DNA of 64,000 nt, from contig VUYV01000069.1 in the NCBI GenBank assembly GCA_008711295.1, positions 1,910,372 to 1,974,371 on the forward strand, given 5' to 3'. The DNA is from Anarhynchus alexandrinus (Eukaryota > Chordata > Aves > Charadriiformes > Charadriidae). The first letter of the stretch is position 1. Every line of letters begins with the position of its first letter. Both the position numbers and the translations under genes were made by a program. Positions 11,170-23,485 of this stretch are shown here, piece by piece. Under the pieces are notes generated by a model. It saw only the letters and a list, made by a program, of their open reading frames with translations, ran no database searches and was not told the DNA's origin.

Positions 11170-12949
11170 TTACGCACATACAACCACAAGCACACTTCCA
11201 AATCAGGGCACTAAAAATTAAAAGAAAGAAACCAACCATACCACTGAGAATATTGCCTTTAGTCCTCGGTGATGAAGGCTGCATACGCACAGAAACAGGT
11301 GAATGACCAGACAAGTTGATCAGACCAGTACATATTAAATCAGTAGAAGAGTTCCTATTGACTGCAAAGGTGTGGGATGGATCTGTACTGTGTGTGCATG
11401 AGAAGCCTAGCAAGGTCTTCCAAAACTTAAAATTGGGTATTACTAACCTGTTCTAGCCTTTCCCTCGCTTTGTTTTTTGACTTGTAAGACATTCCTTTTT
11501 CAGTGTATCCACGTCAAGACATAGTATTTTTGAACGAAACTGGTCTTTTCTTGGTATCAAAGTTTGATCCATCATAGAAATTCTGACCTAAACAAAAATA
11601 ATACTGTGGATTCAGAGGAAGGACCAGCTTTTCTCCTGTTTCTGAGGATATCTCAATTATTAACAAGCTTTTACATCCATATTTTACCCTGGACCAGTAA
11701 GGAAATATTTCACAAAGATTGACACTAAGACAGTAAATTGAGCAGCTTGTTAAAAAAAAAATGTCTGAGTGAAACGAATACAAGTATCCTGATCATCTGT
11801 CCAGTGTCCAGTGCATTATCTGGGTGCTACCTCCTAGATTCCAGAACTAGATTTGGCATCTGAATACTGACCAAAACTTAAGGAATTTCAGGCCGAGATG
11901 GAGCTTTGATTGTTTTATAAGACTGCAGTCTGAGAAATAGCACCTTTAGCCTCCAGGATCAGACACTGAAGAATAGAAAAGAAATGCGTTTATTACATCT
12001 ATGCTTTATTTCAAAGATATATGTTCCATTTTCTAGAGGTTCTTCTGGGTATAAGAGAAAAAGTAGTTAACAGGATATGTGAGCATAAGTAGCTATGTGA
12101 TTATACATTAATGCTTTAGAAAGACTGTATGTGAAGTCATTGTAGTAATAGCATCATTTAACCTGAACATGTTTCATTCTCCTACTTTAACCTTCAGATG
12201 TGTAGATTTATATATCCAACTTTTTTAACTATCTCTGAGGTCCCACTATAGGTTTCTTGTAGACACTGGGGAAACTGTTATGACCCCTTTCAGTCATAAG
12301 ACAATTTTCTTCAGACCAGATTATGCTGAACAAATTATTCTCTGTTTTAACATGAATAAGTTTAATAATTTCAGTGGTACTGCACTGAAACTAGAGTGCA
12401 GCTTTTATAATTTAAACTACAATTATAATTTCTTTAATATAAACTGAGATAAAAATCCAAGGAAAGGTGAAATCCTTACGTCTTTTGATTTTTATTTTTT
12501 TCCCCATTGGTTCAAGCCTAGGGGAACACTTCAGACGGTAATTATTTTGTAGGGCACTTAAACATTTCTATTGCTTGAAAAGACAGCAACTCATCTTTCC
12601 TAACTATAGAAAGCAATGCTGCAGTTTGCATTAATTAAAGACTGCTGTAGTTATGCATTTTATAATTAGACGTATTATGGTTCATAGAGTTTAAATTTCC
12701 AGGTTTTGTTCTGAATCCAAATGTAAAAAGCTCCCAAATAACACAATACTCTAGTAAATTCTCATTAGATACTAGCAACCGCTTGCCAAAGTTCACTAAT
12801 ACGAATTCTGCTTCAGGACTAAATCTGGCCTTACCCACATTCATATTCAAAGCAAGTAGACAATAAACAAACAACTGACAATATACCCTCTGGAGCAGTC
12901 AAGAGTGATCCAAGAGGGACTTGTGGCAAACACCCTATTTTATACTATT
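11170..12949. other. AT-rich sequence, no gene seen
   Basis: No supported exon or repeat family. The open frames (11111-11413, 11514-11783 and 12635-12874, all minus strand) have no domain signatures and are probably chance. Confidence 0.45.
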
Positions 12950-13521
12950 TGTCATGGTTTCAGCTGGGATGGGGTTGACTTTCTTGCTAGCAGTTGGTGT
13001 AGTGCTATGTTTTGGGTTTGGGATGGGAATACTGTTGACAGCGTGTTATTGGTTTTGGTTGTTGCTAAGCAGTCAAGGCCTTTTCTGCTCCTCATACTGC
13101 CCCACCAGCGAGTAGGCTGGTACTACACAAAAATCTGGGAGATGACACAGCCAGGACAGCTGACCCCAACTGACCAAAGGGATATTCCATGTCATGTGAT
13201 GTCAGGCTTAGCAATATAAAGCTGGGGGAAGAAGAAGGAAGGCAGGGATGTTCAGAATTACAGCATTTGTCTTCCCAAGTAACCATTATACATGATGGAG
13301 CCCTGCTTTCCTGGAGATGGCTGAACAACTGCCCGCTGATGGGAAGCAGTAAATGAATTCCTTGGTTTGCTTTGCTTGCGTGCACAACTTTTGCTCTACC
13401 TTTCAAACTGTCTTTATCTCAACCCGTGAGTTTCTTCTCACTTTTTTTCCCCCATCCTGGCTTGGGGGAGTGAGTGAGTAGCTGTGTGGTCCTAGTTGCT
13501 GCCTGGAGTTAAACCACAACA
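12950..13521 (+). mobile_element. Solo LTR of an avian ERVL-like endogenous retrovirus (572 bp)
   Basis: It starts TGTCATGGTTTCAGCTGGGA and ends AACCACAACA, the TG...CA ends expected of an LTR. No retroviral genes lie on either side, so this is a solo LTR left by recombination between two LTRs. The flanking pentamers CTATT (12945-12949) and CTCTT (13522-13526) match at 4 of 5 positions, as an old 5-bp target duplication would. It has a TATA box at 13215-13220. The plus orientation follows from the TATA-box position and the start and end motifs. The core, with GGACAGCTGACC and GGGATATTCCATG, is shared with the LTR at 22755-23485. Open frames inside it are not genes. Confidence 0.88.
13215..13220 (+). 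promoter_or_regulatory. LTR TATA box
   Basis: TATAAA placed in the middle of the solo LTR, where the retroviral core promoter is expected. Whether it is active is unknown. Confidence 0.6.
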
Positions 13522-13799
13522 CTCTTACAGGGGAAAAAACTTTCACTTGCCATCAGCATATGAAAATCTGCCCCAGCCTTCCATAGTTCACTTGTGGATT
13601 CTAGGATAAGAGTCCAGTGTGAAGGCACAGTAGCCTGTGGATGTGTCACAGGCAAAACCTTGGACAGCCTGATGGCATCTGTGAATTGTGTGTTTTCTGA
13701 TCTTATTTTTTTATTGTGTTCTTATTTTCTTCTGCTCCACACAGGATTTTTAAGCTCAGTGTACAAGCAGCTATATATACGTCCCTCAGGGTCATTAGA

Positions 13800-15070
13800 A
13801 TTACAGAAATTGTTGCCATCAAAGTTTGTCTTGAGATATAAGTTTACTTTACATGGTTTAAGACTAGCTTTGAGATCATCTTCCTAATATTTCAGCCAAC
13901 CAGGTCTGCACCTTTGTCTTTCTATCAAAAAACCAGGATGCTCCCCATAGGCACATGAACTACATGACTTTGCTGTCTCATCTGAGATATGATAATTGCA
14001 GTGTCAGTGTCAGTACTTTTCCAGACCTACAAAGCTTCAGTACTAGTTATCATATTTTGCCACTTGACACTAGGTATTTGCTGAAAACAGCATAGGTGGA
14101 AATGAATGAGGCATTTACATAGCAATCTGTCCAAATCTTGAAGCCATAAAACTATGACAACAGCAGCATAATATTCCCATTCAAAAACTAATTTTGAGTT
14201 CAGTCAGTGGCTGGCACCGCAATTTACTGAAGTATTGCAAGCCATGCTGATATACTTTGTGATATCATCAGCAATCACCGCATTTCACTACCAAGATAAC
14301 AAAACTTGTTGGCAGCCTGAGTCACACATTATCAGTGGACACTAAGGGGACTGTTACAAAGCGACCCTCTCCTGTGGGAAGCATAAATTCTGGGCCTTGG
14401 GGTTTTTTGATAGACTGTGAGATCACGGTGCTTTGTAGCAAAGCAATCAGTGGTCAATAGGATATCTACAGGACATGGGCAATTTTTTTTGCATTTGCAG
14501 GTTTCAAGAGTATGCTGATAGCTGTCCTTAAATTTGGCCATCAACACTGCATCATGCACAGTGCCAATATGAAGCTCGTTTAACTTTTTTGAAAAAGAAA
14601 TAAAGATTTCAGAAAACATCTTTGCATAATAAGATGAGACCTTCTTTCTCATATAACGGAACCGGATACTGCTGATCTACTAATTACGGCAGCCAAATGG
14701 ACTGTCCACAAATCAGAACATCTCATAGCATCAAAGGTTTTAGAAGGATTATGAAAATCACTTAAAAGTTTTGGTTTTCCTCAAGGTGCTTCATTTGAAA
14801 GAACCATGTAGCAAAAAAAGTCTGTCATGGCTGTATTAGAATGGAATCCATGGTGATTTCTACATGTCTTTCGACTTCTCTGCAAATTCATGAAGCAAAC
14901 AATTTATCAGAACTGGCATGCATCATTCCAGCAGCTGCTGAATTCTACCACTCATCTGAGACTGATAATCTCCCTCTTTCATAAGCCAACCAGCTGGATA
15001 GACCGTTTTTTTGGAAAAGGTCAAGGAAGGGACAAAATGGACATCTGCATATTCATTCCAAACTAGTCCA
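13800..15070 (-). mobile_element. Decayed non-CR1 LINE (RTE/jockey-like) reverse transcriptase to C terminus
   Basis: On the minus strand, reading from high to low coordinates and allowing shifts and stops, segments appear in the order of an RTE/jockey-type RT. A KEGD...RIQQLLE fingers segment lies at about 14930-14985. GFHSNTAMTD lies at 14820-14849, where active copies read CGFR...TTD. FHNPSKTFDAM..SDLW lies at 14706-14759 (motif A, active form like FxDLTKAFDTV). LHIGTVHDAVLMAKF lies at 14530-14574 (active form like RQLHDGM). DCFATKHRDLTVYQKT and KFCYLGSEM (14281-14307) follow, then YGFKIWT (14128-14148, active form YGxETWT). HFHLCCFQQI and VKWQNMIT lie at 14045-14109, and QMRQQSHVVHVP at 13949-13984. 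The 106-codon frame at 14332-14652 is one piece of this and not a gene. CR1 lacks the YGxETWT...FHxxCLRxIL block, so this is a different LINE lineage. Its exact clade is inferred, and the edges are soft. Confidence 0.7.
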
Positions 15071-16284
15071 GTTTCATTTCTGTCAAAACAGTGACTTTAT
15101 TTTGCTACGCATGTTCCAAAATGTGTCACGAGCTGGTGTATTTACAGGACCTAGATTCTTTGTTTAGAGTCATAATGCCCTTAGTCTTGAGTCATCTGTA
15201 CTGTAATGTGAGATGCCATTAATCTATCATATTTGTATAAAACCAAACACAGATATAGATTAAAAGCTACAAGATCAATATATTCAGATCCTTTCTAAAG
15301 TAAAGGGATATTTGCGAAAGCTATTGTTGGCAAGCCTTCTATCTAATTAATAGATCTGAAGTCAGAAAATGAAGTAGACACTGAGCCTACAGAGTCATCT
15401 GACCTGGTGGAAATCTGTCCGGATTGGGCTCTCTTCTAGTGCATTGTAAGCAAGCCATGGCTTCATGACCACTTGCAGGGCACTGATTAACAAGACTCCA
15501 ATGGGAAGCCAACTATAGATGCTCAGTATTGATGCTCAGAACTACTGTTTCTACAAAGAACGGGAAGAAAACAGGTTCCCGGGTTGGGGTTTGTAACAGC
15601 TCTAATAGTGGAAAACACATGAGAGAGTAAATAGAAACCCCGGACCTTTTGTGCAGAACTTTGGCTCTTAGGCTTTTACTTCCAAATTTTGTAAAACTGG
15701 GGTACAGAGTCTGATACTCTCTTTATGCCTAAGGCAAGGAAAAAGCATGAAAGAAGAACTTTGGTTAATTTTACAGAATTTTACATCAAATGTTTACTAG
15801 GTATAAATTTGAAATAATTTACAGAGCAAATCCCTACGATTCCTGTTTTGGAACTGAGTCTTCTGCAGACAGTCTGCAAATTTTGTGTTCCTCTTGGTCC
15901 TGTCCAAAATTCTAACCACATGAATTTTATGTTCTTGGCTAAACAGTAGGCTAATGAAAAGGGTTGTTATCTTGATTTTCCTGCATTGCTCTCTTCCAAA
16001 TTTTCATCTAACTGCCAACTCCAAGATCCTTGGCATTTTCTTGAATAAGTCTCCTGAGTTCCCTATTATCATCTTTATAAAAGATATCAGTAAGCAACTT
16101 CAAAAGATAGTTAAGCTTATGGTGATTGTATTTATCTAGAAATGAAAATAAAAGTATCCTAAAATTAAAGGATGAAGGAACTGCTCACTGGAAAATCAAG
16201 ACTTATCTAAAAAGTCTCTGCAGCCTCATTTGAAAAGCTGGTAAATTCAATCATATTTACTTCTTAAGCTTAGTATGAAAAATA
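15071..16284. other. AT-rich sequence, no gene seen
   Basis: No supported exon or repeat. The upstream (endonuclease) part of the neighbouring LINE fossil could extend into this stretch, but I could not recognise it. Confidence 0.4.
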
Positions 16285-16677
16285 AGGTTGAGAATTGCAG
16301 ACTTGTTTAGCCTACAGAAGAGAAGGCTCCGGGGACATCTTATTGCAGCCTTTCAATACTTAAAGGGGGCTTATAAGAAAGAGAGATGTTTTACCAGGGC
16401 CTGTAGCAGTAAGGGAAAGAGTAATCGTTTTAAACTGAAAAAGGGTAGATTTAGATTATGTACAAGGAAGACATTCTTTACTATGAGGGTGGTGGGACAC
16501 TGGAACAAGTTTCCCAGAGAAGCTGTAGATGCCCCATCCTTGGAAGTGTTCAAGGTCAGGTTGGATGATGCGTTGAACAGTCTGATCTAGTGGAAGGTGT
16601 TCCTGCCCACGGCAGGGATGTTGGACTAGATGATCTTTAAAAGTCCCTTCCAACCCAAACTATTCTATGAAACTATG
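16285..16677 (+). mobile_element. 5'-truncated CR1 LINE
   Basis: The plus strand carries the C-terminal ORF2 frame (16288-16590): ADLFSLQKRRLRGHLIAAFQ, KTFFTMRVVGHWNKFPREA and SLEVFKVRLDDALNSLI before the stop. The 3' UTR follows, and decayed octamer units TTCTATG and AACTATG end at 16677. It is moderately diverged and starts abruptly within ORF2. Confidence 0.93.
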
Positions 16678-18423
16678 ATTTAGCTTTATCCTATAGGATT
16701 CAAACACTAGAACTAAAGGAATGCTTTCCTGTTCTGCTGAAATACAGTAAAATTGTGTTCAGAGGAAGATCACCATGCCTTAATCACATTCTGAACATGA
16801 TGTTTTTTCTCCCTGTGCATGAACATCAATGGGACTGTGGGCTTATAGTTTCTTGTGTTCTAAGTAAAACTTCATTGTATAACAGAGTGCTTTCAGAAAG
16901 CTACTTAATTTAAAAAATATACATTTCACTTTAAAATAAATATGTCATTAATAACCTTTTTTTGCCTTTTAATCTCACAATGAGGCGAACATTTTCAAAC
17001 GATTAATGTTAAAATGTGGAAATTACAGGCTCACAGTTTTGTTTCTAAAATCAGTGCCATAGGGTAGTGACAGTTCAATTTAAGGAGACAGCTATAGTGA
17101 CATACTGTAGGAGGAAACAGGAGCTCTAGCACACTTACTTGATAAGCAAAATTTATATTGTTTATATTTATATTTATAGATCATTTCACTTTATCTGACC
17201 AATGACAGGCAAAGTGCTCTAGGGCAATAGAGATTCAGTAAACTAAAAACCATAATAGACAAGTGCTTTGCTTATTTTTCTTAATCTTCCCCACATTTTA
17301 TATTTAATTGTGCTTGTCTATTCTTATATCAACTCACCATTCAACTCTGTAAATCCCAGATAAGCACTAGGAGCAGATGTTCAACATCTTGCAGGTCAAA
17401 TTCCCAATACAGGAAGAAATATTGACAGGGTTTCAGTATTTTTTCATGTGTAACCCTTTTATAAAAGTCCTGGAACAGAGGTGGAAAGAAACAGCACTCA
17501 AGTAATCCTTTTTCACAAATCAAAGCAAAACACTTCTAGCTGACTTGGCCTCAATGGATAAATTATGACTTGGGAACAGACTCTACCTAGCAATCAAAGT
17601 ACAGTGCAAACTCACACTGATCATACAGTTTCCTCTATTCAGAAATTTGTATGATTCTAGTAACAACAACACAACTTGTCTGTAAAGGGTGCACACACCT
17701 ACAAATACCAACTCAGACACCATCTCATAATGTCTCCCAGAATGTGTATTTTCACAATGTTTCCTAAGAATGAATTGGGAGAAGTGTACTTTCTTGGGGA
17801 AATAAATATGGATACACATTCTGAGTATCTGTTACTCCCTTTTGAGTTGTAATACAAGAATCCTGACAAAATTTGAATATGGACATTCAGCTGGTAGTTG
17901 CAAAATGAGCTCTGAAATAAAAGGATTCACAGATGTTTGCAAATAGTTTGGTTATTTTGCCTAATTGCTCTGTATCTAAACCATTAGACTTCATACAGTC
18001 TAAATGGAAAAAAAAAATCCTGAAGCATTGCAAGGGAAAGGAAAAAGCCATGCATCTTTTATGTACTAGTATCCTTCCAGATAAACATTAATATGAGCAG
18101 TCCCTTTATTCATAGTAATAAAAGAATCATTTAAGCAAATACTGGTTAGTAGATTCTGACTGAATGAGAAAATATGTATTGATAAAAATTTATTTCCACA
18201 CGCAGTTAATCAAGAGGTACATCCATTTGCTTATGCAGATATATTGCCTGTTCATTAACCTCCATCTCCGCTTCTCTGAACTTTAGCCTGCAGGGACTCC
18301 ATATAGAAATCATTCTCAACATTGTTTTTGTGAGAAGTTCCTGTATAGAGTGGTCTCTGGGACATAACTCTGCTTCTGCATTGTTTACCTGCAAATATTT
18401 GCATATGCCTAACTTAGCTAGGC

Positions 18424-18436
18424 TTTTTTTTTTTTT
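18424..18436. repeat. Poly-T run (13 bases)
   Basis: Simple homopolymer. Confidence 0.8.
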
Positions 18437-21400
18437 CCTGAATGCTTATTTCATGGACATGATCATGAATAATAAGCTAATGGGTTTTTAAAATTTAAAT
18501 AATTATTCTTCAGTAGAATTCGTAACTCATAAAATAGTTACTCCATATGCAAAGAGTTGCTTTCTTATGGCTTTCTTTAAATACACTAATACATACAGAA
18601 ATGTCATTGTTCAATATACCAAATATCATTTCTCCATAGAGAGATTTTTAAAATAAATAGATATGTTGTCAGTTATTCATTCTGACAATCCGGTGACATT
18701 TCAGTGACAAAGGAAGTTAACATCATGAATAATTTTTGTATGCCTCGTAATATTGTCCACCATCCGTAATAGAGCACTGAGCATTGATTTTGAGCACTTG
18801 TAGCCCAGGGATACATATTTTTCAAAGAAACTACTTGGTCATGTTGAATAATTTCCATTCTACCTACAATATCTGATTTGCTTTAGAGGCACTTACAGCT
18901 CTGTCAGTAAAACTGAGATTGATTAGGACCACAGCATAGGAATACATAAGGCATGAAACCATGTAATATACTAAGTCTTAACCCTTTTATCCTTTAGATT
19001 GTTTTCTTTCACTTAATTTGTTTTCATCTCTATAAAAATCAAACCAATCCATACAAGACCTCTCTTAACCTCAAAGTCTCATGCTGCCCTCCAATTAGTT
19101 CCTTCTTCAACAATTTATCCAGCTGACTCGTCAGTTAATTTAAACTTCTTGTTAGAGTTCAAATCTTTGACATGTCCCATGTTTCAACAATGCGTTTATA
19201 GACTGGCTTACAGGTCAATGTCCTATTTAACTACATTCTATGACCTCTTAGTTCTGACCTAGTCACTGATTCAAACTCTGCTTTTCTGACCAGTCTGTTG
19301 TCTTGGTCTCAGAATTTAAAACACTTTATGACATTCCAATTAGCCACTGTTCAATTCTAACCATTAAGGCAAAATCTGTCAAACAAGATAATTTACCTTT
19401 AAAAAAATCCCCCAAACCTGTTGCAGTTTTTGCAATTTTCTTGAATCATTTTGGCAAGGTGAGGGCAAAAAGTGGTTACATTTTTTAAAAACAAAAATTC
19501 TTTAGTAGACACACTTAAAGACACAGTTTACCATGTTTATGTGAGATATTCATCAATGGATTTGTTTCCCCCCCAGTCATGTTCCAGCTGTGCTCTAAAT
19601 GTCACCTGGCTTTGCTGCAAGTACCACGTGGCTTATAACTTTGCAACATTTGACTTTACGATACATTAATACTGAGATGAATGATGTCTGGTTAGATCCA
19701 CCATGTAACTAGATAATCATGTTTTCTTACATGGGTACACAAGAATTAAATTTAAAAATTCAGTAATATCCAAAGGTACCAACATTGTGAGAGAAAAAAA
19801 AAAAAGGAAACAATGCTTTATATTTTTATTTTGTTAATGAAGTTTATTATTATCTTTTAAAAGTTGAATTGCATAATAACATTACTGGGAAACTCAAAAA
19901 AATGCTTTGAAGATTATGAAAAAAACAAACAGTAATGGAAAAGGAAATAATCTGGATGAGTAGCTACGTGGGTGAAAACTAGGAACAATGAGAATAAAAT
20001 CTAAAAAAAGCGAGAAAGGATTTTTCACCAGTGCCACTGAGAGTGAAAGTTTATCATGATCAAACTGATCAGTAAGGTGAAAATAAGAATTATGGACTGT
20101 GACTAATAAAGATAAACTAGCAGAAAGATTACTAAAATAAAACAAGTAGAAGCTAAATATGGGTGTAAGGAGTTCATAAGCTTTAAGTTGTTGAAAAGCA
20201 TTTACCAATTGAATTGCCATGTTGTTTTGTTTCCAAATAGGTGATTGATAGAATTATTTAAAATATGTATTCCAAATAATCATAGATGAACCAGTCATAA
20301 TAAACGTCACTCTCACAACTCTCAGGCTTCTTGGCACACTTCCACAAACTCTTTCCTTACCAATTTTCACAAGACGAACTTGTTCCGACTGAATTAAAAT
20401 GAAGTGTTCCCACCTGAACTGAGAACCACTTCCATGCATAACTGCTGCCTCAGCTCTTGTTCCCCAAGCTTAGGGAAGGTGCCAGGTACTATTACCAGTT
20501 TAAATTTGTATTGTGCAGTGTCAGCCTGGCTTATTTGCATTTTTTTGTTTCCATTCTGCAGGGAATCATAGCTCTCCAACAACCTGTCCTCAGTCAAGTG
20601 AGCAGCCAGTTGAGCAAGAGTAGCTGAAGTCCAGCTTGGCTGAAGAGTTAGCTTCTGACTGAGCCTGAAGGCAAAAAGAAAGTATAGATAAAATAGAAGT
20701 GGGACTAGGCTATGCACAAAACCATAAATTATTCTACCTCTTCTTGTATGACTTTGCTGGGGTTTTTTTGGTCCTCCTACTTATTACTTGTATCTGTATT
20801 CATTAACTGTGTTTTTCAGACATTTCCCCATTCCTGATTTATATGGGGATTGCATAATGCAGCCTTCCATTTTTCCTTCACCTGGATAATGCCAACTACA
20901 AATGAGTATTCCCTACAGTCTCAAAAAAGACAATTCACAGACCTAACTCTGTAGTCCCCATCTGTCTGTTTCTGTCCCTATTAAATTTCTGTCCTCTTAC
21001 TCTAGTTTTCATTTGTGGGAGGCTATCTAAAATTGGCGTAATCAAAATACAATGATTAGCTGTTTTCCCTCCAAGATAACGCTGTGATCTGCCTTCATAT
21101 GGACAACTGCAGGATCTTTTGCCTACATCCTCAAATCCAGGCTATCTTTAAGTCTTAATTTTATTTTGTTTTTAATGTCAAACCACTCTATACTGGACCC
21201 AGAACTGTATCCTATGTCTTTACTAGTCTAGTTGAAATCAAATTTTGTTAAATGCAGATGGGACCTGTGCTCAGTGAAATACAAATTCTCATATGCCATA
21301 ATTAATTTAACTCTTCTAATCATTGCTAACTAGAATTTTACCTGAAGTTAGCAAAAGCTGTTTCCCTATGAATTGCCAGCATGATACTATTTGGAAAATC

Positions 21401-22083
21401 AGAGAAAAGATTAAAAAAAAAGTCCATCAAAACTAATTAACTTAAATAAAATTATAAATACCCATTTATTCAATTTTCTTTTTTTTTCTTTCTGAATGAC
21501 CCAAGTTTCAAAATTTAATAACCTGTGTTTTCCCTTCAAAAATATTTTTGTCTGAAATCCCCAATGAAAAAATAACACCAGACTGGTTTTTCTATCAACT
21601 GCTTCGGTGTCTGGGTTTGTTTGACCTGAGCAGAGGAAAGGCTTACATACTGTTCTCTGAGCTTGGGTATTAACCTATTCTTATCGATTCCGTTTTTGAG
21701 AAAAGGTACTTCAGAATTGAAGGACGAATACAAAAATCTTACTTATTAATTTAACAGCTGCTCTGCACTGTGAGGTACTCTACATTTAGCATTACAATCG
21801 TGCATGCTAGTGATAAAACTTGTTCATAATTTTTATCTACTCTTCTCTCAGATTCTATTTCAGTATCTAGAATTTGTTTTTCCTTTACAATTCTCTTGAA
21901 ATGTCACATAGCATAATGTAAAACTCAGCCTTAATTCAAGCAAGATAAACTGAATATAAAGAAAATAATCTTAAAAACAACAGCAACATTGTCTAACACA
22001 CTTAGTCAAGATCAATACTGCAAACTGTGCCTGCTATTACAGACAGACAATCCTTCAGCTTTATGTAATCCACTCTCTATTCT

Positions 22084-22113
22084 TCTTTTTTTTGGTTTGT
22101 TTTTTTTTTTTTT
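22084..22113. repeat. T-rich low-complexity tract
   Basis: Two long T runs broken by GG and G. Simple repeat. Confidence 0.8.
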
Positions 22114-23098
22114 GTAAGCTTTTAACATGGCAAAATTCCAGAAAGTCCATTTCTTGTTGCAGATGCTTCATGTCACTTTCTCTTCATACTTGATTTACAT
22201 TTACAATACCTTCATCTGCTGTACAGGTTTCTCTGTTACTATCGTGAGTTACTACACCCACTGTTATTTTTTTCTGTTACAATAGTTATCAAGATAGAAT
22301 TTTATGGGAAATAAATTTTGCTCTCCGACATTCCATAGTAATTTCCTCCTGGCTCACCCACTTCCTAAAACTAGCCTTCAGTATAGATGGATTATTTTGT
22401 CTCTTTCAAGTTAATCTGTCCAGGCATTTACCTTTGTCAAGACTATAAAGTTTTCTGAGACCCACTGGAACAGGAGATACATTCACTCCTGAACAATATG
22501 CCCAAATGAAAAGGAGATAAGAAATCTGGATATCTCTTCATTATTTTCTCTCTTTTTTCCTGCTGATTTCTTACGTACTTCTTTTACACAGTGGTGGGAT
22601 TTAAAATTGCTTTTCTTTTATACATGAGATATGCTTCTGTCTTGAAGACTGATGGCTACAGTAGGAATATGAAAAATATGACAAATGAAGGACAGGGAAC
22701 CTAATACAAAACAACATATTTGATATGTCAATATACCACAGTCCACTATGTAACTGTCCTGGTTTGAGGTAAAACAGGATCAATTTTCTGTTCAGTAATT
22801 TTACTTTGCAGCTAAGCCGCTTCTAGCTACTGAAATTAGCAGTGTATTTTACAGACACTGTTCACTCTCAGATGGATAAGACCGATGTTTATAGCTGATG
22901 CCCAGGCATGGTATGCAGAGAGGCTCTTGCTTATACTTACTGCAATAACAGCCAAGGGCAGATAACTTTGTTATGTGCCCCGTTGGAGGGTCGGAAGCAG
23001 AAAAGCATAGTGGGATCGCACCTGTGGGGAGGAGTGGACAGGACAGGTGACCCAAAACTGACCAACAGGGTATTCCATCCCATCTGCCTCATGCTCAG

Positions 23099-23106
23099 TA
23101 TAAAAA
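23099..23106 (+). promoter_or_regulatory. LTR TATA box
   Basis: TATAAAAA in the second solo LTR, in the expected core-promoter position. Confidence 0.55.
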
Positions 23107-23355
23107 CTGAGGGATCAAAGGGTCAGCCTCTTTCTTCAATGGCCGGCATCTGAGGAGGACCCTGTCTGTTTGTCTGCTTTTGATCCCGATCTGTGCACCC
23201 TAAATCCAGGTCTGGAATCCAGTTCCCGTCTGCCACTGAGTCCAGTCTGGGACTTCCCCAGAGACAGCTGGTGATGTGATCGTCATCCTGGCAGTTTGAT
23301 ATGGTTTTGTACATATTTTATTATTTTCTTTTTACTATTTTATTATTAATATCTC

Positions 23356-23361
23356 ATTAAA
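23356..23361 (+). terminator. LTR poly(A) signal ATTAAA
   Basis: A variant polyadenylation hexamer about 255 bp downstream of the LTR TATA box. It fits the R region of the LTR. Confidence 0.45.
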
Positions 23362-23485
23362 GTAGTTCAGTTCCTTCTAAACTCATAAGTCTCTTTTGTC
23401 TCTCTCCCTCTTCTCTGTGGAGAGAGAGGTGGGGGAGATGGTCTGTTGTTTCGCCTCAGTGACCAGTCCGGCCTAAACCAGAACA

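Larger units (their letters stand above)
16678..22754. other. Long AT-rich stretch without recognisable gene
   Basis: About 6 kb of AT-rich sequence. It contains T-rich or A-rich runs (18424-18436, about 19796-19804 and 22084-22113) and no exon or repeat family I can support. The 100-codon-class minus-strand frames at 19894-20220 and 20394-20717 have no domain signature. Confidence 0.45.
22755..23485 (+). mobile_element. Solo LTR of a second avian ERVL-like family (731 bp)
   Basis: It begins TGTCCTGGTTTGAGG and ends TAAACCAGAACA. The flanking pentamers GTAAC (22750-22754) and GTTAC (23486-23490) agree at 4 of 5 positions, consistent with a 5-bp target duplication. TATAAAAA lies at 23099-23106 and ATTAAA at 23356-23361, giving a U3-R-U5 order on the plus strand. 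The segment GGACAGGTGACCC..AACTGACCAA and GGGTATTCCATCC corresponds to the core of the LTR at 12950-13521, while the rest differs, so these are related but separate families. No internal genes flank it. The frames at 22908-23153 (plus), 22849-23055 and 23123-23314 (minus) lie inside it and are not genes. Confidence 0.85.

Noticed and set aside
12905..13406. Overlapping 104-codon frames on both strands
   Set aside because: They fall in or across the solo LTR at 12950-13521. There is no domain, and they overlap each other.
14332..14652. 106-codon minus-strand frame with a cysteine-rich CKCKKNCPCP stretch, looking like a small novel protein
   Set aside because: It aligns in order with the post-motif-A region of the RTE/jockey-like RT fossil around it. 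The cysteine-rich part includes an A run and is not a zinc-binding domain I recognise.
19894..20220. 108-codon minus-strand frame, hydrophobic
   Set aside because: It lies in AT-rich DNA where F, L and S codons give long chance frames. No supporting context.
22908..23153. 81-codon plus-strand frame
   Set aside because: It lies wholly inside the solo LTR at 22755-23485 and has no retroviral or host domain.
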